Numbered from the stretch's first letter, positions 11,123 to 23,652 are shown. The stretch is 64,000 nt of DNA from Cristatella mucedo (GCA_009760855.2 WPIO01000135.1:622001-686000); one strand, 5' to 3'. Notes: generated from the letters alone by a model not told the origin. Translations and numbers: made by a program.

Positions 11123-12594
11123 CAAGAGGAAACATCATGGAAGGACCTGTTCGCCTGGTAAGAATGAGACTTTGGTATGTCATTTTAGTGGATGGATTCC
11201 AGCATTATTTCGTTAGCAGTCACCTGACGCATTTACTATGAAATTATGAAAGCAATAATGAGCCATGGAGACCGTTACGACGAAAACCACAATGCATGTC
11301 TCCCAAATGGCTGCTCATTTCAGCCGCCATGAAAACACGGATCTGTAAATGGAAGTTCTGGCCAGGTAGCTGTATCCTTGATATATATTTGCCCATAACT
11401 AAACCATAAAAGATGTTCTTTCGAGAAATTCATGACAAGATTGGTATTGCATTCGGGCATGCACTATTGTGCCTTCTAAAATGATTACTGTCAAGAATCT
11501 GATGACTTTAGCATTGAGGCTAGTAATGTCTCAATTGATCGAAATAGCTCATTTAGTTTAGGCATGGATTTGCAATCGCCTGCTTGCTTGTCATTGTGCA
11601 GCAAAGTAACTGCTTAATGTTGGGCTAAGATGAACCGAGGGCCAGACAGAATAAAACTGCTACGAAGCCGAGGTCTTTTTTCCCAATTCACTCTTTAAGA
11701 AAGAAAATGTAACTACAAAATCGTATTCACAACAGCGGTGTCTAGCGCTATCATCACTCTGATTAGCCGGCAAGTCGAGAATATTACTGTATCTGAACTT
11801 GGCTGAGTAATCGCGCCATAACCGGAGACGGACCGGAAAGGCTAACTCTCGCAGGTTATACAAGATCTGGTTATCGGATCGGAATTCGTGCAAATTCGGT
11901 GACCACGTGATTGATAGCTTCTGATCTCAATCCTGATCTGGCGTCCTCGACTGTAGAATTTAGGAAACCCAGAGCAGATAGTCTTTGCTTGAGAGTATTT
12001 TAAGTTTTCAACTCTATTCGTTGTGCTTCGATGAACAATGGTGTTGTTATCGTGAACAAAAACTTCTCTTTGCTTGCGAAAAGCTTTCTACATATGGTAA
12101 TTTTAGCTACGTCTGGTAGAACTCCAGAAGTTGGCAGCTGCTTACATTTTAAGAGTTCATAAATCTAGAGTAATCTGCCGGCCACAAGAGTTGTTGAACC
12201 GTAATCATAGACCACAATCGTGCGACCATTCGCTTAAAACTTCTAGCTGGTGAGTTTGTTGATGCGTTAAGAGCAACGCAGCAATTCATTTACTCCGCGA
12301 AGCTGTGTTTAATTTACAGAACGACGGTTTATGGTAGCGACCCCGACAGCAATCACGCTGCTAACCACAAAGCAGCGTCTTGCCAGACTGACACAACAAA
12401 AGATGCGGTTGGACGTTTTCAATACTAAGACTTGTGGAGCTGATTCCTGACCACAAAGACAAATGAGACTTGTCTCAGTAGCAACCATAATTATGGTATT
12501 GACTCAATCAGGATTGCATTTTGAGCAAGATAAATTGATTGCGTGCCTGCTACAATGGTAACTCATGGCATAGTTTTTTCTCGATGTCTTGCAG

Positions 12595-12662
12595 AGGCAC
12601 ACTGCGTCTGTCATGAGTGCGTTAAGAGATTGAATGATGAGGCTAGGCCGAGGAAACCACCG
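12595..12662 (+). CDS. Candidate internal exon with RING-like Cys/His spacing
   Basis: A pyrimidine-rich acceptor (tttttctcgatgtcttgcag|) and a donor CCG|gtgagt bound 68 nt. In one frame this reads AHCVCHECVKRLNDEARPRKPP. The H-x2-C-x2-C spacing followed by KRLNDEARPRKPP resembles the second half of a RING finger of TRIM-type proteins. The expected flanking CPxC halves were not found, so the assignment is weak. The phase at the 3' end (0) matches the candidate exon at 13398. Confidence 0.25.
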
Positions 12663-13397
12663 GTGAGTAAGCTAACATCGCCTGATGATGCTCCAAAAAA
12701 TGGCTACCACCCGGATCCAGAGACGCATGGCCGTAGAGGTGTGTAGAAAAAGGCGGTGATTGTTTCCAGCGATTGTAGAGCGGTCATCCAATTGAGGCTC
12801 GTGCGATGGCTGATCACGCGAGAAAAAATTCAGTGGTTAAATTATCGCTACACTAATATCTGAGGACCATTAGGTACTGTGGATCTTGTGTGACGAGGGC
12901 ACCGCTGTCAGATGACACAAATCATACACTTTTTTACAGGCCAAGTCTTAACCATTGTCAAGGAGGTTGTTTCCGCAAGTCGCGTAGAGCAAGTCTCGTC
13001 TCACTCGTTCACTGGAAAGGGGTGTCCTACGTGGGCTGCCCGGTTGGTCAGCCGTACCGTCGGCTCCGCCGTAAGCTACCATGGTTACCATGGCTTGACC
13101 GAAGAGTCCGATCGTAGCGCCACGCTGCTGCTTCCTCGCCGCTGATCTGCCTAAATCTAATCGCCAAAAAATAGGCAGCTCGATGGCGCTTAACTCAATT
13201 CCAATCCTCAATAAATGTAAGCTTCTGCTGGCCATACACTGCCGTGCAATGTGTGTGTGTCAAGCAGCACCATTAAAGCATTACGGCAAGTCAATCGCAT
13301 CGCATGCCAAAAGAGCCCCCATCCAAGTGAGCAACGTAAGAATCGGCATGCTCCTCGATAGAGTTTGGTGGCTAGTGTTTTTTTTTCTTCAACCTAG

Positions 13398-13573
13398 TGG
13401 TACAGGGAAAATGCAGTACGCCTTCAACCAATAATTCCTATTTCAGAGGAACGGATTGTGATACGGAAAGAGATAAGTGCTCGCAGAGTGTTCCGAATAT
13501 CGCGTCCGAGAAGCTTCAAAGGACCGCCTAATTTCATGCGAAACCCGCGGCCTCCGCCATCCATTGTGGACTG
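13398..13573 (+). CDS. Candidate internal exon, unnamed
   Basis: A strong acceptor (gttttttttcttcaacctag|) is followed by 58 open codons and a donor TG|gtgagc. The frame opens exactly at the acceptor (its TAG is in frame) and closes at TGA inside the donor. The peptide is basic and Pro/Arg-rich (WYRENAVRLQPIIPISEER at its start). Other frames here are also open, so chance is a real alternative. Confidence 0.25.
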
Positions 13574-15309
13574 GTGAGCCTTTCACGGCAATTGATTGGG
13601 AACGAACGGTAGCCGAGCGAGCGGCATGTGCGCACGCACTGGTCTCGGAAAAAGCGAGAAAGGCAAACAACTGAGGAAGCCGCTCGGCGCTTTATTGAAA
13701 CTCGACGGAAACGTCGCGTTCGACCCACTCTGCGACAGGAAGAGACGAAGTGAGCCGAGGTGAGCCGAGCTGTCAAAGCTCTGCAAACGCCCCGACCACT
13801 GATGACCAAGTCAGCAGCATGAAAATACGGTAGGCAAGACGCTAGCGCCTCAGAGCGCCGCAGGTGCTTGCAGACAACGGTTTCATCTTCTAAGGAGCCT
13901 TAGCAGGTGGTTCTGAGCAGACTCTAGCGCAGCTGGTACTTGTTCCGCGTACGTCAGAGATAGGAGTGCACAAGCAGTCGGCAAGGGGAAGGACAGCTAG
14001 CGAGCACCGAAGGGCCAATCGTGTTTTTTATTCACCTAGTCCTAGTCCTAGTCCAAGTCCGAGGCGAAAGAATCTAGTAAGCGTGCAGTCTATAGAGCAA
14101 CTGCTAATGTACTGCGTTAAGGCAATAATACGCCTGAACAGCATCTAGCATCTAAACTGCGTTAACAAACAATAAGACCGACTGGCGGACCAGTTATGAT
14201 CTGCCCTAGATTATGCTTTTTACCAGCACGATCGATTACGGGTGGTGTACTTTCGAATTAGGGGCCTTAATCATCTTCTCTTAATCGTCTATTCATGAAG
14301 TCGTCGTACGTCTACACAAAATAGAGCGCCGGTGTTGCCTTGTCGTGGTGTGCGGAAAGTGCTGTAATATTCCACTGGCTGTAACAGTCTGCCTAAACGC
14401 GCATTGCTTGGTAGCTGGTACTCGATCCAGGACGTGTAGCAGTACGACAGGGTCTTACAAGTGTGGCGTGCGGCGTTCAAGTTCTGACGGAATTAGACCG
14501 CACAATTAAAGCTGAGGCTACGGCACCTCGGCCTCAGCAGTCGCGACACGCGACGAATATTCGAGGCGCCCGAACCTTCTATCACGGCTAGAGACATCAC
14601 GGCAGGTACATCGCTCATGTAAATGCATACATTCTGACGGTAGCAAAGTACAAAGCGGCGACGAAAAGCGCCCGTAGCGTAACGTAACCTAACAGGTTCA
14701 TAACCCCGTAGCCAATAGATAAGTCTATTGGACAGTGACTGAGGTCTACTGGCGGTCAACAGCGGCCACAAGGTGCAATTCAGATGCCGAGGCTAACTCC
14801 GAAAACACAACCTCCAGCTCATTACACGCTTTTGCTTTTTTTTTTACCTTGGGCCTAGTTATCGCTCGATCGATTCCTAGGCTTGATAACTCAGGAACCG
14901 CAAATAATAATCCTCAGTCACAGTCCGGCTGATTTAGCACCCAGCCATGGTGTCGATAATGTACGGTGAAACGGCAGCACCAGCTAAATCAGCAGGATTA
15001 TATCTGATTATTTTAATTCGTGATTACGCGATTATTTGATAGTTTATTGCCGAGGCCGTAAGAAAAGTTAACGCTTTGAGTTAAGCTGGCGTTTGGCGAG
15101 GTTCAGGCGTCGCCGGCATTCGTAACGCGTCGGCTGAGACCGGCCGCCGTCGCGAGCGATGAGCTTGCAGTCGGGTTCTGACCGGGCGTGGCAGCAGCAC
15201 AACCCGCTTGTAACGACGACCCCATTTCGACGGCTGGGCGTATTACGTATCTCACGCCTTGCTGCCTAGTCACTGCAGCGACAAGGTAGACAGAGGCGCG
15301 CGAGCTCAC

Positions 15310-15383
15310 CGGTGCACACCTGCATGGTGTCCCCTCAAGCTGCATAGGGCAGGGCTATTACTTCCGGCACGTGCCGGAAGTAA
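15310..15383 (-). promoter_or_regulatory. Palindromic ETS/E-box site next to a possible first exon
   Basis: A perfect 26-bp palindrome spans 15358-15383, with half-site TTACTTCCGGCAC. It holds two ETS consensus sites (ACTTCCGG and CCGGAAGT) around a CACGTG E-box. Thirteen bases away on the minus strand an ATG at 15345 opens MQLEGTPCRCAP and meets a donor CCG|gtgagc at 15309. A TGACGT half-CRE lies at about 15419. Together this looks like a housekeeping-type promoter with a short first exon. Downstream exons were not identified. Confidence 0.35.
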
Positions 15384-15734
15384 AGTGTCAGTGCCTGTCG
15401 AGCTGCAGTGCGTCTAGTTGACGTCGGCGAATCCCAAAAGCCAGGATCGGCTGCATTCAAATACCGGATACGCATTCTGTCTTGCCATGCGAAAGGTGTC
15501 AACAACGACACTGGTTAATAAATATGGATGGTGGATACATGCACTAAGGATATTAATTGTACGTACCAATTTTCTTAACTATACGGCTGCGCTGCCTGAC
15601 GGTCAATTAAGAAGTAGCAGCACAAAAGCCGGGTCTGACTCGCCAAGCTTTTTTTGACTTTTGTCAGACGCTCTATTCAAGGCATCGGAAAGCCTGGTGG
15701 GCTTCGATTAAGAGCGGCGGATGTGTGTGTGAGA

Positions 15735-15743
15735 GAGAGACAC

Positions 15744-15828
<85 letters not shown>

Positions 15829-16255
15829 CAGAGAGAGACAGAGAGAGACAGAGAGAGACAGAGACATAGACAGAGGGAGACAGAGACAGAGGGAGAGAGA
15901 AACAGAGACAAACAAACAGAGAGAAAAATAGAATGAGAGAGACAGAGAGAGAGGTAGACAGAGACAGAGTGGGATACAGAGAGAGACAAACAGACAGAGA
16001 GAGACAAACAGACAGATAGAAACAGAGAGAGAGAGAGACAAAGAGATAGAGACAGAGAGAGAGACAAACAGACAGAGAGAGAAGACAGAGAGAGAGACAC
16101 AGAGAAAGACAGAGACAGAGAGAAAGAGAGACAGAGAAAGAGAGAGATGGATAGAGAGAGAGAGAGAGAGAGAGAGACAGTGGGAGACACGGCGAGAGGA
16201 GGGAGAGACAGAAGAGACAGAGAGAGGCAGAGACAGAGAGAAATGGAGACAGACG
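15735..16255. repeat. GA-rich polypurine tract, about 520 bp
   Basis: Pure (GA)n at 15748-15822 grades into AGACAGAGAG variants. It is the strand mirror of the tract at 8.4-9.6 kb. Confidence 0.95.
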
Positions 16256-16711
16256 GATTAGACAGCAGGAGCAGTCCATCGTGGAGCCAGCATGATTTTC
16301 TGGAAGATCTTGCAACGAAACTGTCGGGTGGCACTAGGGGACAAGGTTTCGGTCTTTTACAATTGGATACCAACTGTACTTTCCCAACCCCTTATTCACG
16401 TCCACAATAAACAGAAAATAGCAACTGTTCCACAAACACTTTGCGGCTGCTGTCAAGGCGCTGATATTTTGCAATTCTGCAGTTTAGCCGTTGGTCGCCG
16501 TACAGACTCGCACATACGGCACTCGTCGTGCCCCCACACATAGTTAGTAAGGCTTAGGCGTATATAACGCAATAGAGCAGTATCCATATAAGGTACACAG
16601 TGCAGGTGCCTTTAACATAATAACAATACATTTGATATAGTAGATAACTCGATCTTTTTTTCGACACTTTACATTTGCTGCAAAAAAAACACGATCGACT
16701 GTTTAGTAGTC

Positions 16712-16786
16712 GCAAAAAATACTAGCTAATTTTACAGCCTCTTTGATATAGCGACAGAAGAGCCTTTACGGCCATCACCACCGTTT
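16712..16786 (-). mobile_element. SINE-A 3' fragment
   Basis: Only the tail (AGCTAATTTTACAGCCTCTT on plus) and part of the body remain. The fragment abuts the L2 fragment at 16787. Confidence 0.5.
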
Positions 16787-17275
16787 GGAGCATACGAACT
16801 AAAGACACGATCTCATAAGTATTTCAAGTTAGAGTGCGGTGTAGGTAAACGATTAGATTCCGAATACCGGGTTGTACATGCTTAGCCTGGTGGGGGGGGA
16901 GTAAATCTTATATGTAGGCTGGTGCCAAAGAATGAAGGGACCTAAAAGTGAGTGACAAACCTTGAAGCCGATTCGCTGCTTGACTGGGAGCCAGTGCGGT
17001 CGGCGAGAAGTGGTGTGATGTGGAAACTGCGACGCACACAACAGACAAGCCTAGCTGCAAAGTTTAGCACCAGCTGTAAGCGCCTGATTGCACCGCCCTT
17101 ATACCAGCAAACAGTAAGTTACAGAAGTCGAGACGGAATTTCACAACTACAAGGAACAATTTAGATGCGGTATCACTGTATAAATAAGCCCAAATTTTAG
17201 CAAGTTTTCGTTTACGTTATTATGTTATTTTAGAGGATAGTGAATAGCCATGTTTGATTGACCCGGCATTCAGAG
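16787..17275 (-). mobile_element. L2-type LINE fragment (RT C-terminal region)
   Basis: On the minus strand the HWLPVKQRI motif and YSPPTRLSM-type sequence of the L2 ORF C-terminus are visible, frame-broken. The 3' UTR tail is absent. It abuts a SINE-A fragment. Confidence 0.6.
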
Positions 17276-18059
17276 ATTTCGTGCATACAACAGGTGCATT
17301 TTGTTTTGTGTGCAGATAGGTTAGCGAGACGAAAGCGAAAATGAACTATTTGAATGCGTCGGCTGAGATATGCACGGTCTACAAAGCATACTTCGGCATG
17401 CCTGACGGAGATATTAAGACAAAATCAAGGCATCGCAATTCACATACTAAGATCGGAAGGGAATTGCCGATGGAGATGCGAACGATTGCTGCTTGCTAGA
17501 CGAGATTTCTTGCACAGCATGAAATAATATGCGACACGTGATTTTTAATTTATAAGATTTTGGAATGTGTGCAGGCTGGTGCAAGAGAGAAAGGAGAGAG
17601 TCACGAAGCTTTTTGTTCCATGAATTTGGCCGCAACCGAATGACCACTAAAGTGGATGCTACGTCTGCATATTTAAGCCTTCCAAGCTTCAAACGGGCCA
17701 GAGCGTTCCAGTATCATGTGCTAACACATTCCTTCCTCCATCGTGCCTGCACCACAGAGCTCCCGAGCTCCCCATCCGACCACTCCGAAAAGGGATCGGC
17801 CAGCCAACTGCAGGAGAAAGCATCAAGTCAGAGAGCAAGGAAGATTGCAGCTCCAAATTCAAATTTAACAGTTGAGGCTAAGCAAAGAATGCTATACTTC
17901 CCCAAACAGAAAAACCCCTGATCAGAAGCCTCGAGCTTGCAAAGTCCAATGCTCAGTTTCTGACAACCTGGCTCAAGGAGTGGAACTAGTTGGCAGAGAG
18001 TTGTAAAGTAACAGATTACAGAAAGCGTCACCAGCTTTTTTCTAACTTCTTCAGTCGGC

Positions 18060-18870
18060 GGCAGATGGGCTGCGCTTCTGCAACCTGCTTCGGCCGGTCT
18101 ATTCGACCCTATAGGCGTCACCTTGACTCCGAGCGAAGGGCTTCATTTATGGACAGTTCACCTGAGAACCTCTACGCAGTGCCGCCGATTCATAAAGGAG
18201 AACGAGTACCGGCGTACAGTACGAGTACCATCTCAAGGCTCACTTTGTGCCTCTTAAAGAGGACTACACATGTGTCACAAGATATTTCTCAGTTCCTTGA
18301 AGTATGGCGACTTAGTTTGACGGTCGTTGAAAACTTCAAATCAGCGTTATTCCTGATGGACCCCTCACTTGGTTTCAAAAAGCTTCATGGCTCGTTTTCT
18401 TGGCCTATGGAACGGGACACCAAGCTGCACAGCCACGAAAGGGCGCGGCTGACCTAGGGCTGATCCCAAAGAAGAGAAAACTAAGCAGGAGCCGCCGCTG
18501 TACGCTACGAACGGGTTCTGATGCCTCCACTGTACATAAGTGAGGCCTCATCAAGCAATTCCTCGTGGCCCTAGACAATGAGTCAGCAGCTTTCAAGCAC
18601 CTTCCGAGATATTTTTTACACCTGTCGGTGGCAAAGGTCAAAGCCGGTATCTTTGTCGGACCACAGATACAAATATTATCGAATTGTGATGAGTTCACCA
18701 GGAAGGTGAACACGACGGAGAAAGCGGATTGGACCGGCTTCATTGCAGCGATAAATAGCTCTCTGGGCAATCACAAGATTGTAAACTACTAGCATCCCGT
18801 TCAGGCTCTCATTAAGAGCTTCGCCAAAATTTGTCCCGTGACGTCTTTATCCTTGATGATCTATCTTGAC
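18060..18870 (+). pseudogene. Relic of an unnamed transposon-associated metazoan protein family
   Basis: Shifting frames show ERRASFMDSSPENLYAVPP, then RVLMPPLYIS, then ALDNESAAFKHLPRYFLHL, KVKAGIFVGPQI and SSLGNHKIVNY. These match, in order, blocks of a very abundant uncharacterised animal repeat protein: EWRLFIDSS, PPLHIKLGL, ALDKEGEAFRYL, KIKEGVFVGPQI and FLGNKKADNY. Its downstream GERFHQD block is not visible here. The family name and transposition mechanism are unknown to me. The copy is broken by several frameshifts. Confidence 0.5.
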
Positions 18871-18968
18871 AAAAGTTAGCGCAATAATAAACTAGCTATT
18901 TTAATTAATTTGTTTGATAGTTAGTCATCAAAGGCACTGACATCCCACTTATTTTTATCTCCTTTGTA

Positions 18969-19094
18969 GTATACATGGTACTGCTTGTTATACATGGTAC
19001 TGCACAAGCAGTACCATGTATACTGCACAAGCAGTACCGTGTATACCATACACAAGCACAGTACCATGTATACCATACACAAGCACAGTACCAT
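18969..19094. repeat. Compound palindrome and short tandem repeat
   Basis: Two copies of TATACATGGTACTGC face two inverted copies around a central ACAA, giving a stem of about 37 bp with few mismatches. Tandem CAAGCACAGTACCATGTATA units follow to 19094. Confidence 0.8.
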
Positions 19095-20289
19095 GACGAT
19101 GATGATAATGATTTTCATTTTAAAAAGGAAGATGTTTTTCTAGTTTGCATATTTAGCTGCAGCATTCACTGTCGTAGTTGAAATTGAACGTGACCTCGCT
19201 GCGCTCTTGCCTCTAGTAAGAGATGGACATGCCTAATTTGAATCTGCCCGATGGTCAGCACTTCTGTGCATTCAGTACGTGCGACTCAATCTAGATTCAC
19301 TAACTGGCGTTGGCGAATAAATTTCATAAAATCGAATGTATGTTCGCTGCATGATAAGGTTAATACGTTTCGTTTTGAAATACTGTATAGTTTTTTAATT
19401 TATACGGGTTTCGCTTCATTAACTATAAGCAACCGTAGGCGAGCGGATACTCGGGCCCGCCTTTCAAAGCAAAGCTTTTAAGTTTTCCTTGGTTTTTTCC
19501 GGCACAGGATAGTTCAAGGAGAGCTGGAGAGCTTACTCAAGTGAGCAAGGCCAGCGCTTTCATCAGGATGTCCTGGACTTTGAACTTCGTTACCAGTAAA
19601 ACGAAAACGTAATTGAGACTACGCTTGAGAGCTACTTCGAGAAATCAAGTTTCGGTATAGCCGCAAATCTGCAACATCTTCTCTCCTCTGATCCCTTTTT
19701 ACTGATAATTTTTTAAGATTTCAATATAAATACATATTAATTTTGAGTCATGTTCTGGTCTTTCTGACTAAATGTAAACCATGTCAGTTTTTTAACGGAA
19801 ATTTTATTTTCAAACTGACTACTGTCATGGTCTCAAAAGCAGTTTTTAGAACATGATGGTTATTTTAGATTCTTTTGAGTCATAAGAAATGAGGAAATAA
19901 AACTTGTTAGCAGAGGACAAAAGTTGTACTACATAGTGTGGCCAGCACATGGAACTTCACGTTCCGCCGTGTTGCTCAGATGCTAAATTTAATAAATACC
20001 GTAGTTTGCTAAGAGAGAAGTCACGACGATCAACGGTAGCTATCTAACTCAGTGAGGAGAACATCTCAGTGGTTGATCTGCCCTTTATTAATTTTTTAGC
20101 TGGATACTTTTCATTCTAGCTATCTGCTAATGAAGCGAATTCATTTATAACGAAAAGAAATCACCATCAGTGCAGTAGACGTGAATGTTGAGCCCTTCTT
20201 ATGTGATCGCCTTAAGAGGAATTCACTAGACGAACATTCCGTTTACTGGCTCAATCGAGTCAGTTAACGGAATTGTATATATATAATTA
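19095..20289. other. No recognised feature
   Basis: AT-rich DNA with no open frame beyond 76 codons and no recognisable repeat. Confidence 0.3.
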
Positions 20290-20436
20290 CATGTAATTTA
20301 TTAGTATAGCGCCCTTAGAGAACGTTATCTCTATTCAGGCGCTTAACATACGCATTGGGGCTCGAGCCCACGACCTCAGCCAGACCTTGGTCGGGGCGAG
20401 AGCACCTTGACCACTGTACCAAACCAGCTCGGCGTT
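20290..20436 (-). mobile_element. SINE-B
   Basis: On plus it reads tail first: TATAGCGCCCTTAGAGAACG, then CTCTATTCAGGCGCTTAACA, then GGGGCTCGAGCCCACGACCT (B-box reversed) and a tRNA-like head. All SINE-B parts are present. Confidence 0.65.
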
Positions 20437-20499
20437 TAAATCTAGCTGTGAACCTTTTTTATTATTAGCAGCCAGAGCTGGCAGAGCTCCAGTCGCCTG

Positions 20500-21560
20500 C
20501 AGGCTGTGCAGCAGGCGGAGCATTGGCTCTCCTGCTGCTCAGCTGGCCTTTACAACGAGCACGCTGCAGCTGCTACCGCCGCCGCCGCCGCCGTCTTCTT
20601 CGGCTAGTATGGCGGCCGCATGGCGGCCCGAGTCGGCTGCATGCGGCTGCTGCAGAGCGGCCACCTGCAGCAGCCGTCGCTGTCACTGCCGAGACAGCTG
20701 TCGCTGTTGCCACAAGAACAGCTGCCGCTGCTGCAGCAGCAGCGGCAGCGTTGCCGCGCCTGCGGGAGAGTGCAGCCACTCGCTCGCGTCTGCACGTCGC
20801 GTCTGCACGTCGCAGCATCGAGGCTGCAGTTGTGTGCGATGACCTTGAGGGCCTTGAGCGTGCACCAGCGCCCGACGACGCCCCCTGTGACCGCGATGCA
20901 CTTCGAAGGCCGCTTTGAGCGCTGGCTCGCTCCTCTCTCCCAGATTTGCAGGTAGATGCCGGAGGCCGTGAATGCCGGCTGGCCGGCCATCTGTCCGCGT
21001 GGTGGACTGTGGCGAGCGCAGCAGGCAGAGGCAGCCGTCCCATCCTCCATTGGAAGTGGCGGAAGCAGTGCCGCGGCTGGCGGCGGGACCGGAGGGGCGT
21101 GAGGCCCATTGTTCGGCGCGACGCCTCGGATAATGCTGCGGCGGCGCCGGCCCTAATGGCCACAGCAGCAGCATCGCTCATCGCCGTCGCTCCCAGAGTC
21201 TGGCAGCGGCGGCACCTGGAGAGTGGCAGAGCGCCAGGTGGAGTTGGCAGCCGCTGCGAAATGGCTCTGCTCTAAGCTGGTAAATGAGCCCGGGATGGGC
21301 AAGTCGCGAAGCCATCTGGCGTCCATCCCTGGCTGGCTGCTCTCTGCGAGTGCGGAGGCGGGCGAGGCCGCTCGGCGCTCGTAGGTGGGAGGGGGCTGGG
21401 CATCTGCTGACTGATAAGCGGCGGGTCGCTGAAGGCAGTCGCGGTGAAGGACGAAGATGGATAAGTGGGTATAAGAAGACTGGGTCAGGGATTCGTTGCA
21501 ACGACTCACCACCCGCAACTGCTTCGTGTAGGATGCGGCGGCGGCGGCCCGACGCCACCG
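20500..21560. other. GC-rich CAG/CTG-rich island
   Basis: Dense CAGC/GCTG trinucleotides and CpG. Open frames exist on both strands (for example a minus frame at 21174-20683 with LPLLLQQRQLFLWQQRQL). A plus-strand donor TTTGCAG|gtagat lies at about 20951. The bias makes all frames open, so a gene is possible but not demonstrable. Confidence 0.35.
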
Positions 21561-21620
21561 CGACCCGAGCCAGAAGCCACGCAGCGAGGCAGGCCTGGCG
21601 AGGAGTTGGTTACTCCGAAA

Positions 21621-21912
21621 CAGTCAGCCCCCCCCCGACTTGCGACGGTTCGACATACGAAAATTAGGAGATACGAACTCAGGCACGGCCATGCAAAAAA
21701 TCGGAAATCAAAATGTATCCAACAAAACTTTTTTCGAAATCCTCGCGCGGTCGGTAGATTTGATATCGCCGCAAGTCGTAGGGAGGAAACGAAGTCGGAC
21801 AGCTATGCATTATGGGCACTGCGGTCAATCGTATACCATTCTCGACTTGAGAAAATTCGACGTACGAAAGGTTTTCCGGTCCCTGTCTATTTCGTAAGTC
21901 GCGGGCTAACTG
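21621..21912. mobile_element. Pogo/Tigger-like MITE
   Basis: The left end CAGTCAGCCCCCCCCCGACT, TGCGACGGTTCGACATACGA and the inverted right end CAGTTAGCCCGCGACTTACG, then GTACGTCGAATTTTCTCAAG, form diverged terminal inverted repeats of about 45 bp. The right side is followed by TA. The design (CAGTTAGCCC..CGACTTACGA, TA target) is typical of pogo/Tigger-type elements. It is non-coding, although it sits inside a 216-codon chance open frame. Confidence 0.5.
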
Positions 21913-23652
21913 TACTGCCGAATGACATGCGGATTTTCCTAGCTGTTCAGCATCTAACAGGATCTGAATGTGTGGCCAATCACAGCAATTACGAATTGCT
22001 TGTCCGTGCCTCGCGGAGCAACGTGGGACCTTTTAAATACGCGCTAGACGGTTGCAAGGTGCGACACGAGAAGGAGAGGTATGTGTATGCTCGGGTTCGC
22101 TTAGGAGTCCGGTGAAATGCAAATACACTTTCTCGTGGAACAGCGAGCCATTCAATTTGCTCTCCCGCATGCCGTCGCGAAAGAGCCACAAACCGGTCGG
22201 TCGCAGCTAAGTCCTCTAGCAATGAGCCAGCTTTAAGCTGGGCGGTTTTTTATTTTTAGTTTTCTGTTCCGTCAGGCTGTCTGCCTCTCTTGTATCGACG
22301 TCCATTCCTTGCAGGACAACCGTTGTCATGACGCTGTAGCGACTTTCTGAGCTATTCACGGCTCCAACTCCAAGAGATTCACCGGAAGTGAAGCTGCGGA
22401 ATTAGATCTGCCGCGGCCGCTCGCAGCTAACAATGAAGCATTCAGAATATCGCGCCACTGTCGACCAACGTCTGGCTTGTAACGCTAATGTGCGATAGTA
22501 GATACGGGATGCTTACCGAATATTTGCACATGCGAGGCAATAGCACATTAATGACTGACGCGTGGCTGCTTGCAGGAGTCAGAAGCAATGTGCCGAGAGT
22601 TAATTTCACGGCAATACTGCAGATCAGCAACTGCTTTATACGAGCAGCGTAAATTTTAGCAATTCTTATGAGTTCTAACAGTGAGCACAGTGATACAGCG
22701 ACGGCGTTTGCACGAAACTTGTTTCGCCGCTTCGCCAATAATAATAGTACAACGTCACAAGGTCTTAAGGAAAGCCTGATTGTTTATCCTGCTGTCCTCC
22801 AGACACCGCGGCGGGTCTAAGTTGTACACGTTCACGGCACTGCAAGCTAAAACAGCAAATGCTGGCCGACTTAGCGACAACGGAAGACTGACGCAACGCC
22901 CTCCTCCTATATCCTACAACGTCTGTGAAGTGATGCGCGCGTCATCAGAATTTAATGCTATATTTCGTGCAAAGGCCACGTTGGAGCTACGTTGGCCGAG
23001 CACACTTTTCGAGGGCTAGGCTTTCCAATTTCTAACTAATCCATGGTTCTCGTAACTGATGAGCTTTGGTATTGTTACCGCCATTAAATTTGAGAAAGTT
23101 TGTTGCCATCCGAGTACGAATGCGATGGAATGTAATATAATATAACGTAATGCATCTCCGTCAGTAACTTCATGAAGCCACAAAGACTAATTGAGCGCTA
23201 AGCAGGAGAGTTTTCGACAGTGCACCCAAAGCCCCGGCGGCTTCCGGCACACACTCGGCAGCCGACGGACTTCATCTTACGCAACGTAGTGAAAGTGAGA
23301 AGCACAACCGAGCCAGGAGAGCAGTTAAGGTAGTGAGTTGCATGGAATCAGCAGCTCAGGACGGCTAGAAAGGATGTGCCATAGTCGGCAGCAGAAGAGT
23401 AGATATGGTTGCTTGCGAATTTTGGAAGTGAATTCAGCAGTCTCCGATCAGCAGAGCAAAAGCTTCTGTCACAAGCCGCCTTTATACATAGGAATGGGAC
23501 AGTAACTTATTTTCTATTGTGGACCTGAAGGCACGAGGAAGCAAAATATTGTGCATCAGTTTAGCCAGGTATGGTGCAGACAAGCCTCGATGGGCCTTGT
23601 TGGATCAGCGTGGCTTTTTTGGTAGCCCAGCCCAAAAGGCAATTGCAATCTG
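21913..23652. other. No recognised feature
   Basis: Short open frames only. No splice-bounded frame, SINE or LINE motif was found. Confidence 0.3.

Noticed and set aside
21465-22115. 216-codon plus-strand open frame
   Set aside because: It runs through a pogo-like MITE and GC-rich island sequence, has no recognisable domain, and is better explained as chance.
22442-22738. Minus-strand frame ending LVDSGAIF, like a retroviral-type protease start
   Set aside because: The match is only a few residues and no gag or pol sequence surrounds it.
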